Shown here one piece after another: positions 20,321-31,849 of a DNA stretch of 35,185 nucleotides. The DNA is from Elysia marginata. Its lineage: Eukaryota; Mollusca; Gastropoda; Plakobranchidae. The stretch spans positions 930,796-965,980 of the forward strand of contig BMAT01009626.1 in assembly GCA_019649035.1 (NCBI GenBank), in the 5' to 3' direction. The notes beneath the pieces are model-generated. The model made no database searches and was not told the origin of the DNA. It saw only the letters and a list, made by a program, of their open reading frames with translations. The position numbers and the translations under genes are program-made. Positions within the stretch are counted from its first letter, which is position 1; each line of letters starts with the position of its first letter.

Positions 20321-22828
20321 TAAAGGTTTGTAAAATGTGACCTCTCCGAACAGACGGATTTTCTTTTCTGAGATGTTTCCCTGAAAAGGATTGCCCTCTT
20401 TTTTTGTTCCTTTTGGCAAAAGCAGACGCGTCAAAGTCTAACTGAAAAATTGAACTAACCTTCGTGTTCGTATTTCTCTGAGACTTTGTACGAACTGGGC
20501 TACCGAAATTCCCTGATTTTTTTTTTAAATTTTACATCTCTTGTACTTACGTGCCCCCATGTTTTCGTATTGCCGAAATTGATTGAAACGCTTTGCACTA
20601 AAAAATCACAAAAATGCAAAAAAAAATATATTTTACATGAAGATGAAAACTTTTTTTTTATTTCTTTTCCATGTGTGGGGTTATAATTAATGACTATTCT
20701 GCTCTTCATCTTAAGTCTTTGTAGTTACAAAATCTACGCTCACTTTAATAAATTAATCTATTAAGTAGTAGGCTTACCTTTATAATTGTTGTTATTAGCC
20801 AACTTGAGTGTACAATGAACAGTGATAATGAACTCTGATTAAACCGACAGATACTGTCTGTATTCGAAACTCATACTTAGATAACGAAACAAAAAAAAAT
20901 CTTAATGAGGTATAAACCCTGTCAAAATGTTGATGTGTCACTCATAGCTTGGAACTGCCAAGAATGAGATCTACAAGCAACTTAAGGTCTCAATAAAGAT
21001 AAGATGTAGGCCTAAATGATTCACATATCTACATGAAGCTCCTAAGTCTTGATTTATGTTTAAATTTTGATCTAATGATTATAAATAGAATAACTTAGCT
21101 AAGAATTGCCGAGACCTACATCTACATGTAGTTAAGATCTTAGTACAGATTATATAAATATATGGTTTTTAAGCCTTATCTATGTAAAGGTCTTTAAGGT
21201 TGTGGAGAACAGTTTCAGAGCTTTTTACAAAATGCCCTTCGTTTTTTTTTAAAGATAGATAGTTCCAGCAAACTTTTAGCAATGACTTTTCTTTAAAATG
21301 TCCAGGCACATTTATATCCTAGATCTTTCGGTGCGTTTGCAAAAATTAAAAATGTCTAAGGGAAACCTCTGTTTTGCTACGGCACATGGCTTTCATAAGC
21401 TTGCACGGTCAAAATAATAGGCCAAATACTTCAACCTTCTTTGTTGCAATAATAAAAAGTTCAGAAAGAAAAATATGTCTGTTCAAAATAAAAGGTACAT
21501 TGCATAAGCCAAAATGGCTATTGTAGTCGCATTAATTTTGATTTGAAGGGTGTTAGCACTGTCACACGTATCAATTGTAGTCCACAGAGCTTTGATTTAA
21601 AAAGTGCTGTATGCCTATACCTGCTATTTTTTCTTTTAAAAAAGTATAAAGTGTCTCTCATCGAGGGTGAATGAGTCGGATGTCGCATTTTTTCACCTTC
21701 ACTCTTTTGAACAAGACATTTTTAAAGCTTTCAATGTAACATTTTCAATAAAGTTATCAAATATTTTGAGTAAAGGTATTACATTTTTGCTGATTTAAAA
21801 AAAATAGAGAAAAAGAAGAAAAAACAAACCATGCAATGGTGTTTTTTCCAAAACATAATTTTCGACTTTAGACTCAATTCGCCCTGGACGCGAGACAAAT
21901 ATATACAAAATACACGATTTGAATTGTATCAATTTTGCATTGGAAGTATAACGAGAGCCGCTTTGGCAATGGATAATGACATTATACCCCCAAAAAGTTT
22001 TTTTCATAATTATCTGTTCATATTTAAAATATTGTCTACATATAAGACACTGAAAGAACAGCAACAACAAAATGATTGAAATGTGAACACATTGATTTAA
22101 CGGGTGATGTTGGTGACAAACTTGGCAGGCCTCAAAACACAGGTGTGTTATGTGCTGTTTTTTTTTTTTTGGTTTTTTTTTTGTCAGAGAGGGCGGTTCC
22201 GGAAAGACTGTTGAACACTGTGGGAGTTGTGTTTTCTATCTCACGTCACAGAGTCTGACTGACAAACTTGACGAACAAAAGAAAAAAAAACACCAAAAGA
22301 AAAAAACGCAAAACAAAGCAAACAGACAGAATCTCGAGAAGTTTGCAAAGTGTATAAAAGCGTGATTTTTTTTTTTTTTTACATCAAACTGGACCCCTGT
22401 GTACTCTCCAGATATAAAAGTATACAGCCAAAGAAATGACGAAAATTGTACCCTCATGCAGTTGAAAAATTTATTTCGTTTAAACTAATTTTCTTTTTAA
22501 AAAAAACCCTCGATTTTGCAAAAGACTTGTAAGGCATAAAGTAACTTTATGTAAACTAAGACATGTAATAAAAAACTGTCATAAAATGAACTGTAGTTTT
22601 TGCATCCAATTCAACTTTGGTACACTGTGCATGAGGTGTTGGGGTCTGGCCGCAGCATCGGTGTAGTTTCCATGAAGGTATACGTGTGCGTTTCTGCTTA
22701 CGGGTGAGTAGGAGATGGCTGCACCACGAAAGCGCCCTTTTGACATCTACTGCTCAAATTTTTTTTCTTTATCAATAACACTATATTAATGCCTTTCGGA
22801 AAATTTGGCTTTGTTACTCATCGTAACT
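20321..22828. other. AT-rich stretch without a supported gene
   Basis: Short open frames on both strands at 20,486-20,709, 21,795-22,079 and 22,076-22,457 overlap each other and are rich in homopolymers. A weak AGATGTAGGCC/ACATCTACATGTAG patch lies at 21,003-21,130. A 36-codon open segment ending at a good donor, CTTACGG|GTGAGT (near 22,703), lacks a convincing acceptor. T-runs at 22,158-22,182 and A-runs at 22,280-22,310 are roughly inverted copies. Confidence 0.45.
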
Positions 22829-22924
22829 GTGTCGGCACATGAGCCACAAGATATAAGAAGATAACATGGTTTCGATCTTTTGTACACCCTTGGGGTTTTG
22901 TGTACGAGCGCTCATGGCCGACAC
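22829..22924. repeat. Inverted repeat with nested stem
   Basis: Left arm GTGTCGGCACATGAGC pairs with right arm GCTCATGGCCGACAC except for one bulged A, giving a 15-bp stem with a loop of roughly 63 bases. Inside the loop GTACAC and GTGTAC form a smaller stem around CCTTGGGGTTTT. It could be a short hairpin element or a structured transcript, but no target duplication is obvious. Confidence 0.72.
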
Positions 22925-23225
22925 TCGTCGACAATTTAGTCAAATTCTATGCTAAACACTTCCGAGCTTATGCAACTCTAGCGTCTTCTATCCACGAGAT
23001 TTGTAACTCCTTGTCTAAGTTAAAACAGGTCAAAGTTATTAAAGACTACAATCGGAGGCCATAATATGGCGAATAGCAACTGCCGAAGTTTCTCTCACAG
23101 TAAGCATAGCTGAATGCGGTGCAAAATGCAGGATGTAGCCACTAGCTAGTAGCCTGTTACTTCGAATTATGGAAAAGATGGGGGATGTTTAATACATTAT
23201 GTTTCATGGAAGATTGGATTAGATT

Positions 23226-23243
23226 GGGGGGGGGGGAGGGGGG
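23226..23243 (+). repeat. Poly(G) run
   Basis: A long run of G broken by one A. It is a homopolymer with quadruplex potential and is prone to sequencing error. Confidence 0.85.
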
Positions 23244-23437
23244 TTAGTACATAATGTTGATGGAAGATTCATCTTGAATAGTAAAAACATTATATAGCAA
23301 ACCTCTAGCCTAGTTTTATAACATCTAGACTACCAAAGCGAACTATTCAAAATTTATTTTAATTTTATTCACAATCGTTTTGAAAATTTTAGCAAGGAAA
23401 CATGTAAGGGCCAACATGGTTTTTAGACTCTGTGGTG

Positions 23438-23570
23438 GCAAGATCTAAATTCTAGATCTACATATAGGTCTAAACATTTATTAGCCTACTATTGTCGACA
23501 TATACATAAACTAGATTCTGATTATTTAGATCCTACTTTAGGCTAAGCCTACTTATATAGTATATCCATT
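23438..23570 (+). repeat. AGATCTA-rich island
   Basis: TCTAGATCTACATATAGGTC, then AACTAGATTCTGATTATTTAG and TTAGGCTAAGCC. Word content matches the islands at 14.2, 14.7 and 20.2 kb, but alignment is too loose to call it the same copy type. Confidence 0.5.
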
Positions 23571-23810
23571 TACAATCGAACCAAAGCCAAAACACAGTGG
23601 TCTCAAACCAAGCCAAAATATACGACAGCTCTGCTCGGGTTACAGGCTTTCCCTTGCCTACTCTTTGTCTTTAGAGCAGTAACTACAGGGGGTTTCCATG
23701 AACAGACCAATAAGTAAGCTCATAATTTGCTATGTAAAAATAGGATCTGCGGTGGAAAGAAAAGAGAAAATTGCCATGTAGCAACAGCTCTTAAATACCT
23801 GTGATATAGA

Positions 23811-23869
23811 TATTAGGGCGCCTAAAAACAATAATTAAGGGAAAGTAAACCGCACATTATTAGGCGCCT
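23811..23869. repeat. Paired ATTAGGCGCCTA elements
   Basis: GGCGCCTAA (23,817-23,825) and TTAGGCGCC (23,860-23,868) are inverted copies 34 bases apart. Each sits within a near-palindromic ATTAGG(G)CGCCT, so they also read as direct repeats. They could be a dimeric binding site or the ends of a very short insertion. Confidence 0.6.
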
Positions 23870-24125
23870 TTTTTACAGAAGATAGACGTTTCCACCAACC
23901 CCAGGCATTACAGTTGGTTTTATGAATGTTGCTATTGCGATTAGCGATTTTGTTGCGCATAATCCATTCGACGTTCAAAATGTCTTAATTTTTTATGTAC
24001 TTAACTGTTTGCAAGAGTTCATTCTCATAACGGCACGTGAGATAGTACATTACAGATTCTTAGAGTCCAAGAGGCCTACATGTAGATCTATGTAGTATAG
24101 CTCTCTATTTCCAAACACCAAATAC

Positions 24126-24269
24126 CTTTGACGAACCGTTTGATGTTCACGCACAAAAGACACGGCGCTTTGACGTGGTAGCGAACGGTGGAATAGAAGG
24201 CGGCATGTTGAGCGCTCTCGCGTGATGGTGGTGATACGCAAAAAGAGTGCTCTCATGTGTGGCAACCTA
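24126..24269 (-). CDS. Weak candidate exon, minus strand
   Basis: On the minus strand an acceptor-like TAGCTATTTACTAG is followed by an open frame (LPHMRALFLRITTITRER..., then SAVSFVREHQ) ending at CAAAG|GTATTT, a fair donor. The frame itself continues to a stop near 24,050. GC is above that of the surrounding DNA. The peptide is unusually arginine-rich and unrecognised, and the polypyrimidine tract is poor, so this may be chance. Confidence 0.18.
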
Positions 24270-26400
24270 GTAAATAGCTACACAATGTAAGCTCCCCGAA
24301 AAATTTTGTGTCAATTCCTTAACCAGTAGCAAACTTCTTCAATAAAGTCTTCGTAACATTCTGACTTCGTATCTCCAAGACGGCACTTTGGGAGTCGAAC
24401 TAAAATGTGCAAGATTGTTCGCAAAGCCTGGTGCCATATAAAAAAGACAGCATTATTTTCCTTATGTGGGCATTATGTTTGCTGAAGTGGCTAGACCTCT
24501 ATGTGAACTAGAGCAAAGATTAGTCAAAATAATAAGTGTTAGTTTTTATTAGGTACTTTTAGCATGACAGAACAATATCTTACTGCGGTTCCCCTCTCAC
24601 TTTCTAGGCAGGTCTCGTAATCTTGTAAAGTAAAGTAATAATGTATTATAAGTGCAATAATTGATTCGCATCATGGACAAGTCACAGTATGCTATGAAGT
24701 ACATGTATATAGCACGAGCAACACTCAAACAGAATAGCACGGGGAAAAAGCACCAGCATTTCAGCAGCAGTAAATGCCCAACATTTATTTAAGAAATAAT
24801 ATTGAAATAGATAGGTTTGCATGATTTTTCAAAGAATATTTTTTTTAAGCTAGAGGATTTTTTAATACCTGAGATACATTAAACCAAATGAGTTACCTGA
24901 CATTAATTATAGAAGTCGCTTGAAAAAAGTAAAGAAAAAGAAATAAGACCGCCTTCGATAGCTGTTGCCTGAGACATACAGGCAGAAAAGAAGACAAAGG
25001 TAGAACATAAAAAGAGATATTAATATTACTCCACAACATTATCATAGGAATCCATGTAAAAGTTTAATTCTCATCTCCACACACACATAGTTGTCGAAAA
25101 CTAAATCTGCAATTGCAAAGATCCTCCAAGTCCTATTACAGAGTTAGAGCGTGGATTCAACATTTATTATCGTTATATATAAATACATGTATAGTTTAAC
25201 ACTAATTGCAATTATGATAGAAAATCCGTGTGTGTGGAGTGCTTTTAAAATGTGATATTTTCACCACAATATATCAATGACTTATTCTACCTCGAATATT
25301 TTTTTCTACTTCTCCTAAATTATGGGTTCAAATTTTAATTAAAGGATTTATGAGTAGTTCAACATATCCCAAATTTTTCATTTTTTTATACCTTTCAGTT
25401 CAAACCTATTGTGTCTCTAAGATGTAACATAATTTTTATGATTTTCATATAGAGACTAACTTCATCTAAGTAACCATGTTTTAGGTTCTGCAAAATCAGT
25501 ACTCGTGAAATACCAATTAACGATATTATCTAGCTTTTTGCTTGAGTCGTTAAACATAATTTACTCGACTCTGGTAAATAAAACATCGATATTAAAAATC
25601 ACTTTACATGTATTTCAGATACAGATATACCTTTTTCAGACTGAAACAACTTCGCAGGGAAGGAATGTTTTAAAAGTTTGTGCTTTCACTTTTACACTAA
25701 ATTATAATAAGTTTCCATTCTTTTTTAATGTTATTGCAGTACAAATGTATCTGAATTAAAAACACCATTTTGTGCAAGGTTGCTAAGGGTTTAGTGGTAG
25801 GGGGCGGTCCAATTATCGAAAAAATAGAAAACACAATGACGGACAGCAAAACGGAGAGATAAAGAAAGGAAAGAAATAGACAGACAAAGTGATGAGACAG
25901 AAAAATAACAGGAATAAAAGAGAAGACTTCTTTTTAAAATTTTAAAAGCAATCACTTTTTTTACTACATATACTACTAGCGGATTAATAAAACTTGTATT
26001 GAAGCTAGACCTCTGTCTTTGTTTACAAGGTCGATTGCTATGAATTCAGAGCCAACGAATTCTAGTCCACTTTCTTTACATTAAAAAGTACCCGGTAAAA
26101 GATTATTTTACTCTGTATTTCATTGAAATGTTTGTTTCTTTTTTTTTATAATCATTAGATAACCATGAATCCATAAACCTGTATCTCTATGTCTGTCTGA
26201 TAATATGTATGGTTGTCTGTCTCCCTATATGACCGTATTACATCTGTTTATCTGTATCTCTTCACATTTCATTCTCTCTATTTAATTAGATCTATATCTC
26301 CTCCACAACTTCAGCGATCAGCCTTAAGAATTTGTTTGTCCCATACCTGTGTAAGATTCAGTTTTTACAGGGATTTAAGAGGTTTTAGATAGCAGTCTGT
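24270..26400. other. AT-rich stretch without a supported gene
   Basis: An 84-codon frame at 25,505-25,759 is AT-driven with no motif. Purine-rich patches at 24,915-25,020 and 25,815-25,930 look like decayed GA/AAAG repeats. A weak CTGT/TATC pyrimidine patch lies at 26,170-26,310. Confidence 0.45.
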
Positions 26401-26424
26401 CTGCCCTTTGCTCTCTCTATATCC

Positions 26425-26430
26425 TCCCCC

Positions 26431-26479
<49 letters not shown>

Positions 26480-26490
26480 TCTCTCTCTTT
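26425..26490 (+). repeat. (CT)n microsatellite
   Basis: Nearly pure CT with a few CTTT and CCC interruptions, in the middle of a pyrimidine stretch that starts near 26,408. Confidence 0.95.
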
Positions 26491-28270
26491 TCACTCAGTG
26501 CATCCACTGGGCAATCATTCGATCTAATTACCGTATTTTGTATAGGTTATCTAGCACTCTTTTTTGTTGTTTTGCCTCATTCTCCTTGCCGCTTCCGGTC
26601 TCTTTAGAGTTTAACACCTTCAATCAAAACTGGTGAAATACTTCAGTTTTTTGACTGGGGTTTTTCCTTCTTCTCCTTCTGTTAAAAAAAACCACTCCAC
26701 GAAAATATGAAAGGAAGAGAAAAAAGAAAAAAAAACCTACAAAAAATATGAGTCTGGGAATCAAGAGCACTATAAATTTTATCTGTGTCTACTCGGATCA
26801 TTGAATATTTTTTTAGAAATCTCCTTTCCCGACCGATAGCTCGCCTTATATTTCTTTTTCCTCCTACATCAATTCAATAACGATAAACATGACATCAGCC
26901 AGCGTGCGTCATACATGTATTTCACGCTGCACAAACTGCGTGGAATTCTAAAACTGCTAATGTCTTTTACTTTTACAATTTTTTTCCCTTTTTGGCAATC
27001 ATCATAAATAAGCCAACATGTACGGTAATCAAAAATAGGTAAAAAGTGTGTTTTAAGACCAAACTTACAGCCAAATATGAGATAAAGTTTCGTTGCTGTT
27101 GTTTTTTTTTTAATAATCATACAATGTTGAAAACGAGGCCGAGGCTTGACAACAAAAAGTACTTAACTATTTACATGGATAATAAACATTACAAAAAGAT
27201 TACGACAAATTTTTTAACCTTTTTCACAAGGATGATAAATGAAATTTTCTATAAACTGCAAGATGAGGGAGCCCAAACACAAAATCAATTTTCCTTTCAC
27301 GCATTCAAGTTCATTGCAATGTTGACGTTAGAAAGGAGTAAGAAGGACCTTATTCCATAGAAACATTGGGCAACCTGGTTATTGAGATACAAATTATAAT
27401 ATTGAGCCACATCGAGGAAACTTTTTGAGAAGAGGGAGATATTTCAAATAAATTCATTCAACTAAAACAGTCATTATACTACAGCTTGGAGAGGAGATTA
27501 GGAAACTTGAACACCGAGGAATACCTAGGTTAAAAAAAGGATAATATATAACATCTAGGCCCTATTCTACAAACTGAACGATGAACACGGACAATCCCAC
27601 TGAATGCAAGGTGCATGGTGGGTTTTCCTTTTTCTATACATGAGGGGCAATGATATGGAATGAATAAAACAAAAGGGTGGGCGGGGAATAAAATAATGAT
27701 TTATAACTCGTAGACAGGTAGAAAGACTTTGTAAGCAAGGCATTGGAGTGATGCATAGATAAATAGGTAAGAGGTAAATGAGAGCGATAATACTAGTAGG
27801 TGTAACCTTACGATCTGTGAACGACATACTCATATTTTTCAACTGAATGCAAGTCAATTCATGGAGCACATAGATAACAAAATAAAAAAAAATAATAATA
27901 CATGTAATTATTACACCCACACAAATAGGCTAGGCTACCGGTACGCACAATATTTATTCTACATGGTTTCTTCTTCACTGTAGAAAATGGAGTGGTAACC
28001 GAAGTAGTGACTTAGCTATTTTGTAATCTGAGTTGAGTGAAGAGCAAGACCAAAAAAAAAAGCATTGTGGACACGGAGATATTAAAATTTCATCTCTCAC
28101 ATTTTTTGTGGATGGCGATTATCATTGAATGTACATGTATGTATTTAGCTAAATTGAGAAGAGAGAGGGAGAGGTGCTGCAGCATGATGGGATGTATTTT
28201 AGGCCTATGGTGAGATGAGAGAGTGGAGGAAATAAGAGAGGAAAAAGAGCGAAAGAGAGAGAGAGGCCGC
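26491..28270. other. Spacer without a supported gene
   Basis: Frames at 26,869-27,120 (minus), 27,046-27,360 (plus) and 27,567-27,920 (minus, 117 codons) lack recognised domains and splice contexts. The last is hydrophobic at its start but AT-driven. A GA-rich patch at 28,155-28,265 lies just before the GC-rich block that follows. Confidence 0.45.
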
Positions 28271-28279
28271 GAAACGAAC

Positions 28280-28546
28280 CAAGCCTGGTCGGCTCTCTTG
28301 CCTCGCAACCAGTAAGCGAAGCGGCTTGCGAGAACGTCACACGGGCAGGCCTGCTGCGGCTCAGTCCCGCCCCCTTTTCAGTGCGAAGACCGGCCTTTGA
28401 AGGAATGCCGTCTGCTCGAGTGTCAATTACTCGGCATCACGTGACTCGGTAGGCAGTTCACCACAGACCGCCGATGTTACTACACAGCGACATGCAGAAA
28501 TTTTACTAATTCTAGTGATTTCCCTGGATTTGGAGCACAATGTGTG
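28280..28546 (+). promoter_or_regulatory. Candidate core promoter and first exon
   Basis: GC and CpG density rise sharply here. A GC box CCCGCCCCC (28,366-28,374) is followed by an initiator-like TTTTCAGTGC (TCAGT near 28,378) and a palindromic E-box TCACGTGA (28,437-28,444), the type bound by USF/MITF/TFEB-class bHLH-Zip factors. The downstream segment ends ATGTGTG|GTAAGT at 28,546/28,547, with all six intronic donor bases at consensus. ATG at 28,540 has A at -3, so a coding sequence could begin with only seven bases in exon 1. Earlier ATGs at 28,403 and 28,475 open short upstream frames. Later exons were not found and would lie to the right, possibly beyond the window. Confidence 0.5.
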
Positions 28547-28664
28547 GTAAGTAGGTTTTAAAATAATATTTCAAACATTTCCTAGATGTTTTTGTGTACT
28601 TAAAGCATGCTTTGTATGTTCTTTGCGACGATTTTTACCTTTCATCATCATTGAAATGAAATTT

Positions 28665-28676
28665 CAAGATGGCGGC
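28665..28676 (+). promoter_or_regulatory. YY1-type box CAAGATGGCGGC
   Basis: An exact match to the canonical YY1 site, which in animals commonly lies just downstream of a transcription start with its ATG near the 5' end. Here that ATG opens a nine-codon frame ending in TGA. GC-rich DNA continues to about 28,880. This suggests a second start site about 280 bases downstream of the first promoter. Confidence 0.5.
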
Positions 28677-29160
28677 CGGGCTAACGGTGTTGTGTTGAGG
28701 CCGAGCAGAGTTATCGATCGTGGCTGAAGAGCTTATGCCCTGCCAGGCCTAGAGCTGCGGCTGCTGGCTGGGGCTGTGAGAGTGTGTGCGCCAGTGAGTT
28801 GGGCAGTCTGTGCGTACCGCTACACAGGTCTGATCCTCTCTACCAAAGAGGCCTGTAGCTCTGCTATCTTTCGTTGCTGCTGGTTTCCTCTCATGCTCTC
28901 TAGGGATAAGTTAGAGTCTTGATGAATAGAGGCCGTTGTTTTAGCCTGTGTCAGTTAATGTGTAGCTAGCTCCCACATCCAAACCTTTCAAGTTTTGGTA
29001 AACCTTGGAGCTGGACAACAGAGCAACGTAGAGGCCAGGGTCTTGCGGTTTTGTGTCTCCCATGGCCAGCCAAACTTTGTAGCTGTTTGGTAAACAACCA
29101 AAAGATAGGGCCCAAAGATAAAAATCGGCGCTGTCAATGCTAGAATGAAACCACTACTGT
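28677..29160. other. GC-rich promoter-downstream sequence, then spacer
   Basis: From 28,680 to about 28,880 the sequence is rich in GCTG/CTGG words and would be a 5' untranslated exon or proximal intron if the YY1 start is real. A 118-codon minus frame (28,988-29,344) is mostly poly-glutamate from the adjacent TTC repeat and is not called. Confidence 0.4.
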
Positions 29161-29250
29161 TTTCTTCTTCTTCTTCTTCTTCTTCTTCTTCTTCTTCTTC
29201 TTCTTCTTCTTCTTCTCCTACTTCTTCTTCTTCTTCTCCTACTTCTTCTT
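29161..29250 (+). repeat. (TTC)n trinucleotide repeat
   Basis: About 18 pure TTC units, then interruptions (CTCCTA) and 9-10 further units. GAA/TTC tracts of this kind can form triplex DNA. Its position about 0.5 kb downstream of the YY1 box puts it in a presumed first intron. Confidence 0.95.
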
Positions 29251-29940
29251 TTTCTGTCGTAGCTGCTGCTGCTGTTGTTATATAACTAAATGTTTTTGTA
29301 TTAGCTGTTGTTGAATTTATCGATCTCGGTACATCGAAATCCAAGTTTGGAGCATTCTATTTTTTCTAATGAAATTATTCATCATGGATCATGACGTTTT
29401 TAGCGATGCTTATTGTATGTAATCAAGTGTTGTCCTACTTGCATCACGATGTTGCTTTTTTGGAACGATGATGATGACTAGTATTGCTAGTTAGATTCTA
29501 GATTATACTGGTCCTTGTTTGCTTGTTGATAATGACAATAAATGATATGAGGTCAGGATACAATGTATCAAAAAAAAATATCTGCTTCGACGTAAACGCA
29601 ATGCAATTTTGTGATTGACCATTACGTTACACTAAAACTAAACTTCAAAATTTTGAAAGAGACGTTTCATTGAAGTAAAAAGATGTGTTACGCCCATGAG
29701 TATTAAGCACGTTATGTAGACCCTAGGTGTGCAAAAACCTGGTGCTGTTTCTCAAATCTTATCTGTTTCATGCACATGTAGATTTGTATATTTTGCCTAT
29801 TATGTCTAGCATGAGTGTTTCCACCTGTTTTGCTTACATTTTCATCAGTGGCCAACAGGCGTTTTTCTATGTGAGAATGGTTCTGTTACAGATCGTTCTA
29901 TTTTCTTTCCTTCTTTCAATCTTGAGTTGTTCACCACATC
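29251..29940. other. AT-rich spacer
   Basis: No gene, splice pair or shared repeat recognised. A short CTGCTG patch follows the TTC repeat. Confidence 0.45.
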
Positions 29941-29961
29941 TGTCTCCTCATTCCCGCTCTC

Positions 29962-30011
<50 letters not shown>

Positions 30012-30330
30012 CTCTCGCTCTCTCTCTTTTGGGAGTTTGTCTTCCTTTTTACCTTTTTGTCTTCCTCCCGCTCTATCTTCCTCTCTCTTTGTCTTCCTTT
30101 CTACCTTTCTCTCTCTATCTCTCTCTTTATCTTGCTTTTTACCTTTCTCCCTCTATCTATATCTTTCTCTCTTTGTCTTTCTTTCTAAATCTACCTCTCC
30201 CTCTCTCTCTCTTTTACCTGTATGTGTTTCCCTCTCTTTCGGTTTCTTTCTCTCTTTGTCTTTATATCTATCTTTTTTTCTTCCACCTCTGTGTATGTCT
30301 GATTCTTCTTCCACACACTCACTCTCTGTC
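29941..30330 (+). repeat. (CT)n core with long degenerate polypyrimidine tract
   Basis: Pure CT at 29,970-30,008, then decayed CTTT/CTGT/TATC units to about 30,330. Overlapping open frames of 120-167 codons are Leu/Ser/Phe repeat artefacts. Confidence 0.93.
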
Positions 30331-31045
30331 TGTCTGTCTCCCTCAATTCTTACGATATTTCAACATTTGTATGCCTTTTGCATCTTTTTTTTTCTGTGAC
30401 GTCCCTCTACCCTTTTTGACTCCTATTTAATTGAAAACTCGTTTCAAGTTCTGCCCATACCTCTTTATAAGGTTTGTTTGCCTTCATCATATTTTAAATG
30501 TTTTCTTCTGTTCTTTTAGACTGAAAGAATCGATACGTACATTATTTTCTCTCTATGTCTCCCGTCTCTCCTACTTGACCTTAATTGTGTTTCTACCATC
30601 GCCTACACTAACTAAAGTCATTTTCACCCATTTATACAATGTAGTTCCACTGATTGGTCAAAGATTCAATTTCTCAGGGATTGCTTTTTTTTCTAACTGT
30701 TTGTCTGTATTTGTCCTTTTTCCTGTGTGTCCGTCTCTCTGCCTGTCTCTCTCTCTCTCTCGTTTCCTCTTCTCTCTCCACAATTATTCACTGTAAGTGT
30801 AACATTTTATAGTCGTAATGAGGCAAATTGTTTACATCTACTGTATGTACAATGTTTCTCTCTGTGGTTGTCTTGCCTCTCCATGTCTTTCTTATCTCGA
30901 CTAGGCGCAAACGTCACCACCAAACTGTTATCGTGTGTAAATGTACATGGTATCTAAATAACAGTTTGCTGAGGCAAACAACCTGGATTTTGTCTTGCTA
31001 GTTTGTCCTGTGCAACGTATAAGCTTGATCTGGTCTTGATCTAAC
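30331..31045. other. Pyrimidine-biased spacer
   Basis: Frames at 30,431-30,796 and 30,727-30,957 partly cross a small CT patch (30,745-30,765) and show no recognisable domain. Confidence 0.4.
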
Positions 31046-31059
31046 TAGACAGCCTAGCC

Positions 31060-31240
31060 TAGCGCCATACCATGGCCATACCACGACTTTCAGTGTGTCT
31101 GTATGTCTATCCCGGGGCCAGCTGGAGGCAAACCACAGGCAGAAACCTCATTAGCTATGCGGGAGAATGATTAGGAAGAGGACATTGACGTATGACATTA
31201 ACACCAGCTACATGTTGAATTGTCACAATAATCTTTTATA
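31060..31240. promoter_or_regulatory. Candidate cis-regulatory segment
   Basis: A GC-balanced stretch containing a tandem GCCATACCATGGCCATACCA, an E-box CAGCTG (31,119-31,124), a RUNX-like AACCACA (31,131-31,137), CATTAGC and TGATTAGG homeodomain-type words, and the palindrome ATTGTCACAAT (31,219-31,229), which holds two SOX-like half sites. The density of developmental factor words is suggestive, but any one could occur by chance. Confidence 0.28.
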
Positions 31241-31849
31241 GCATCTAGTGTAGAATTTTGCTCCGTGCTTTTGCGCACAGTTTAAAGTTCGAAGTTGACG
31301 TGTAGGTTAGTTAAAACTGTTTTGACGTACCATGAAACAGCAAACAGCAAAGACTCAATCAAACTATGTTCTCCCCGTTAAAAAAGAGAGACAAAGAAAT
31401 GACGGAGATAGAGAGGAAGCGAGACTTTTTTATATCGATCATAAATTATTGCTTAATTAGCATCATAGTTGTGTAATACAATTAGACAGTATATTAATGG
31501 TTAAAAAGTTCATTGAGGGCTTGAGGCGTTCTCGAGCTCTCCGTGCAAATCGCCTCGGTGCTGCAACATCAACTCTGCCAGTGCATGCAATATTGCCACT
31601 AGTTTCTATAGATTTAGCGAGCTCCACCAGTAATAATTTGCTGCGTTGCGGTCAGGTCCAGACAACACAAACCGAGCACAGCCAACCCAAAGCCACAGTG
31701 TATGTCAGCCGCACACAAACACACACATACACCCACAAACTCAACATCGCCTTCCTCTCTCCCTCTACTTTTCGAACAGCTTTTTTGTCTCTCTATCCCG
31801 CCCTCTTGTATACGAAAGCGCTCTGCGGGTCCCCAAGATTGTGATGTAA
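31241..31849. other. Spacer with mixed composition
   Basis: A plus frame from ATG at 31,497 runs 115 codons and overlaps several other open frames. The DNA from 31,500 on is GC-richer with an AC-repeat patch (31,706-31,740). No domain is recognised, and I treat the frame as chance in stop-poor DNA. Confidence 0.35.

Noticed and set aside
22594..22703. Possible 36-codon exon ending at CTTACGG|GTGAGT
   Set aside because: The donor is good but no polypyrimidine acceptor precedes the open segment.
28988..29344. 118-codon minus frame with a poly-glutamate stretch
   Set aside because: Mostly a translation of the TTC repeat; flanking residues show no recognised motif.
29727..30430. Open frames of 120-167 codons with apparent hydrophobic character
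   Set aside because: Hydrophobicity comes from CT-repeat Leu/Ser/Phe codons, not from membrane protein sequence.
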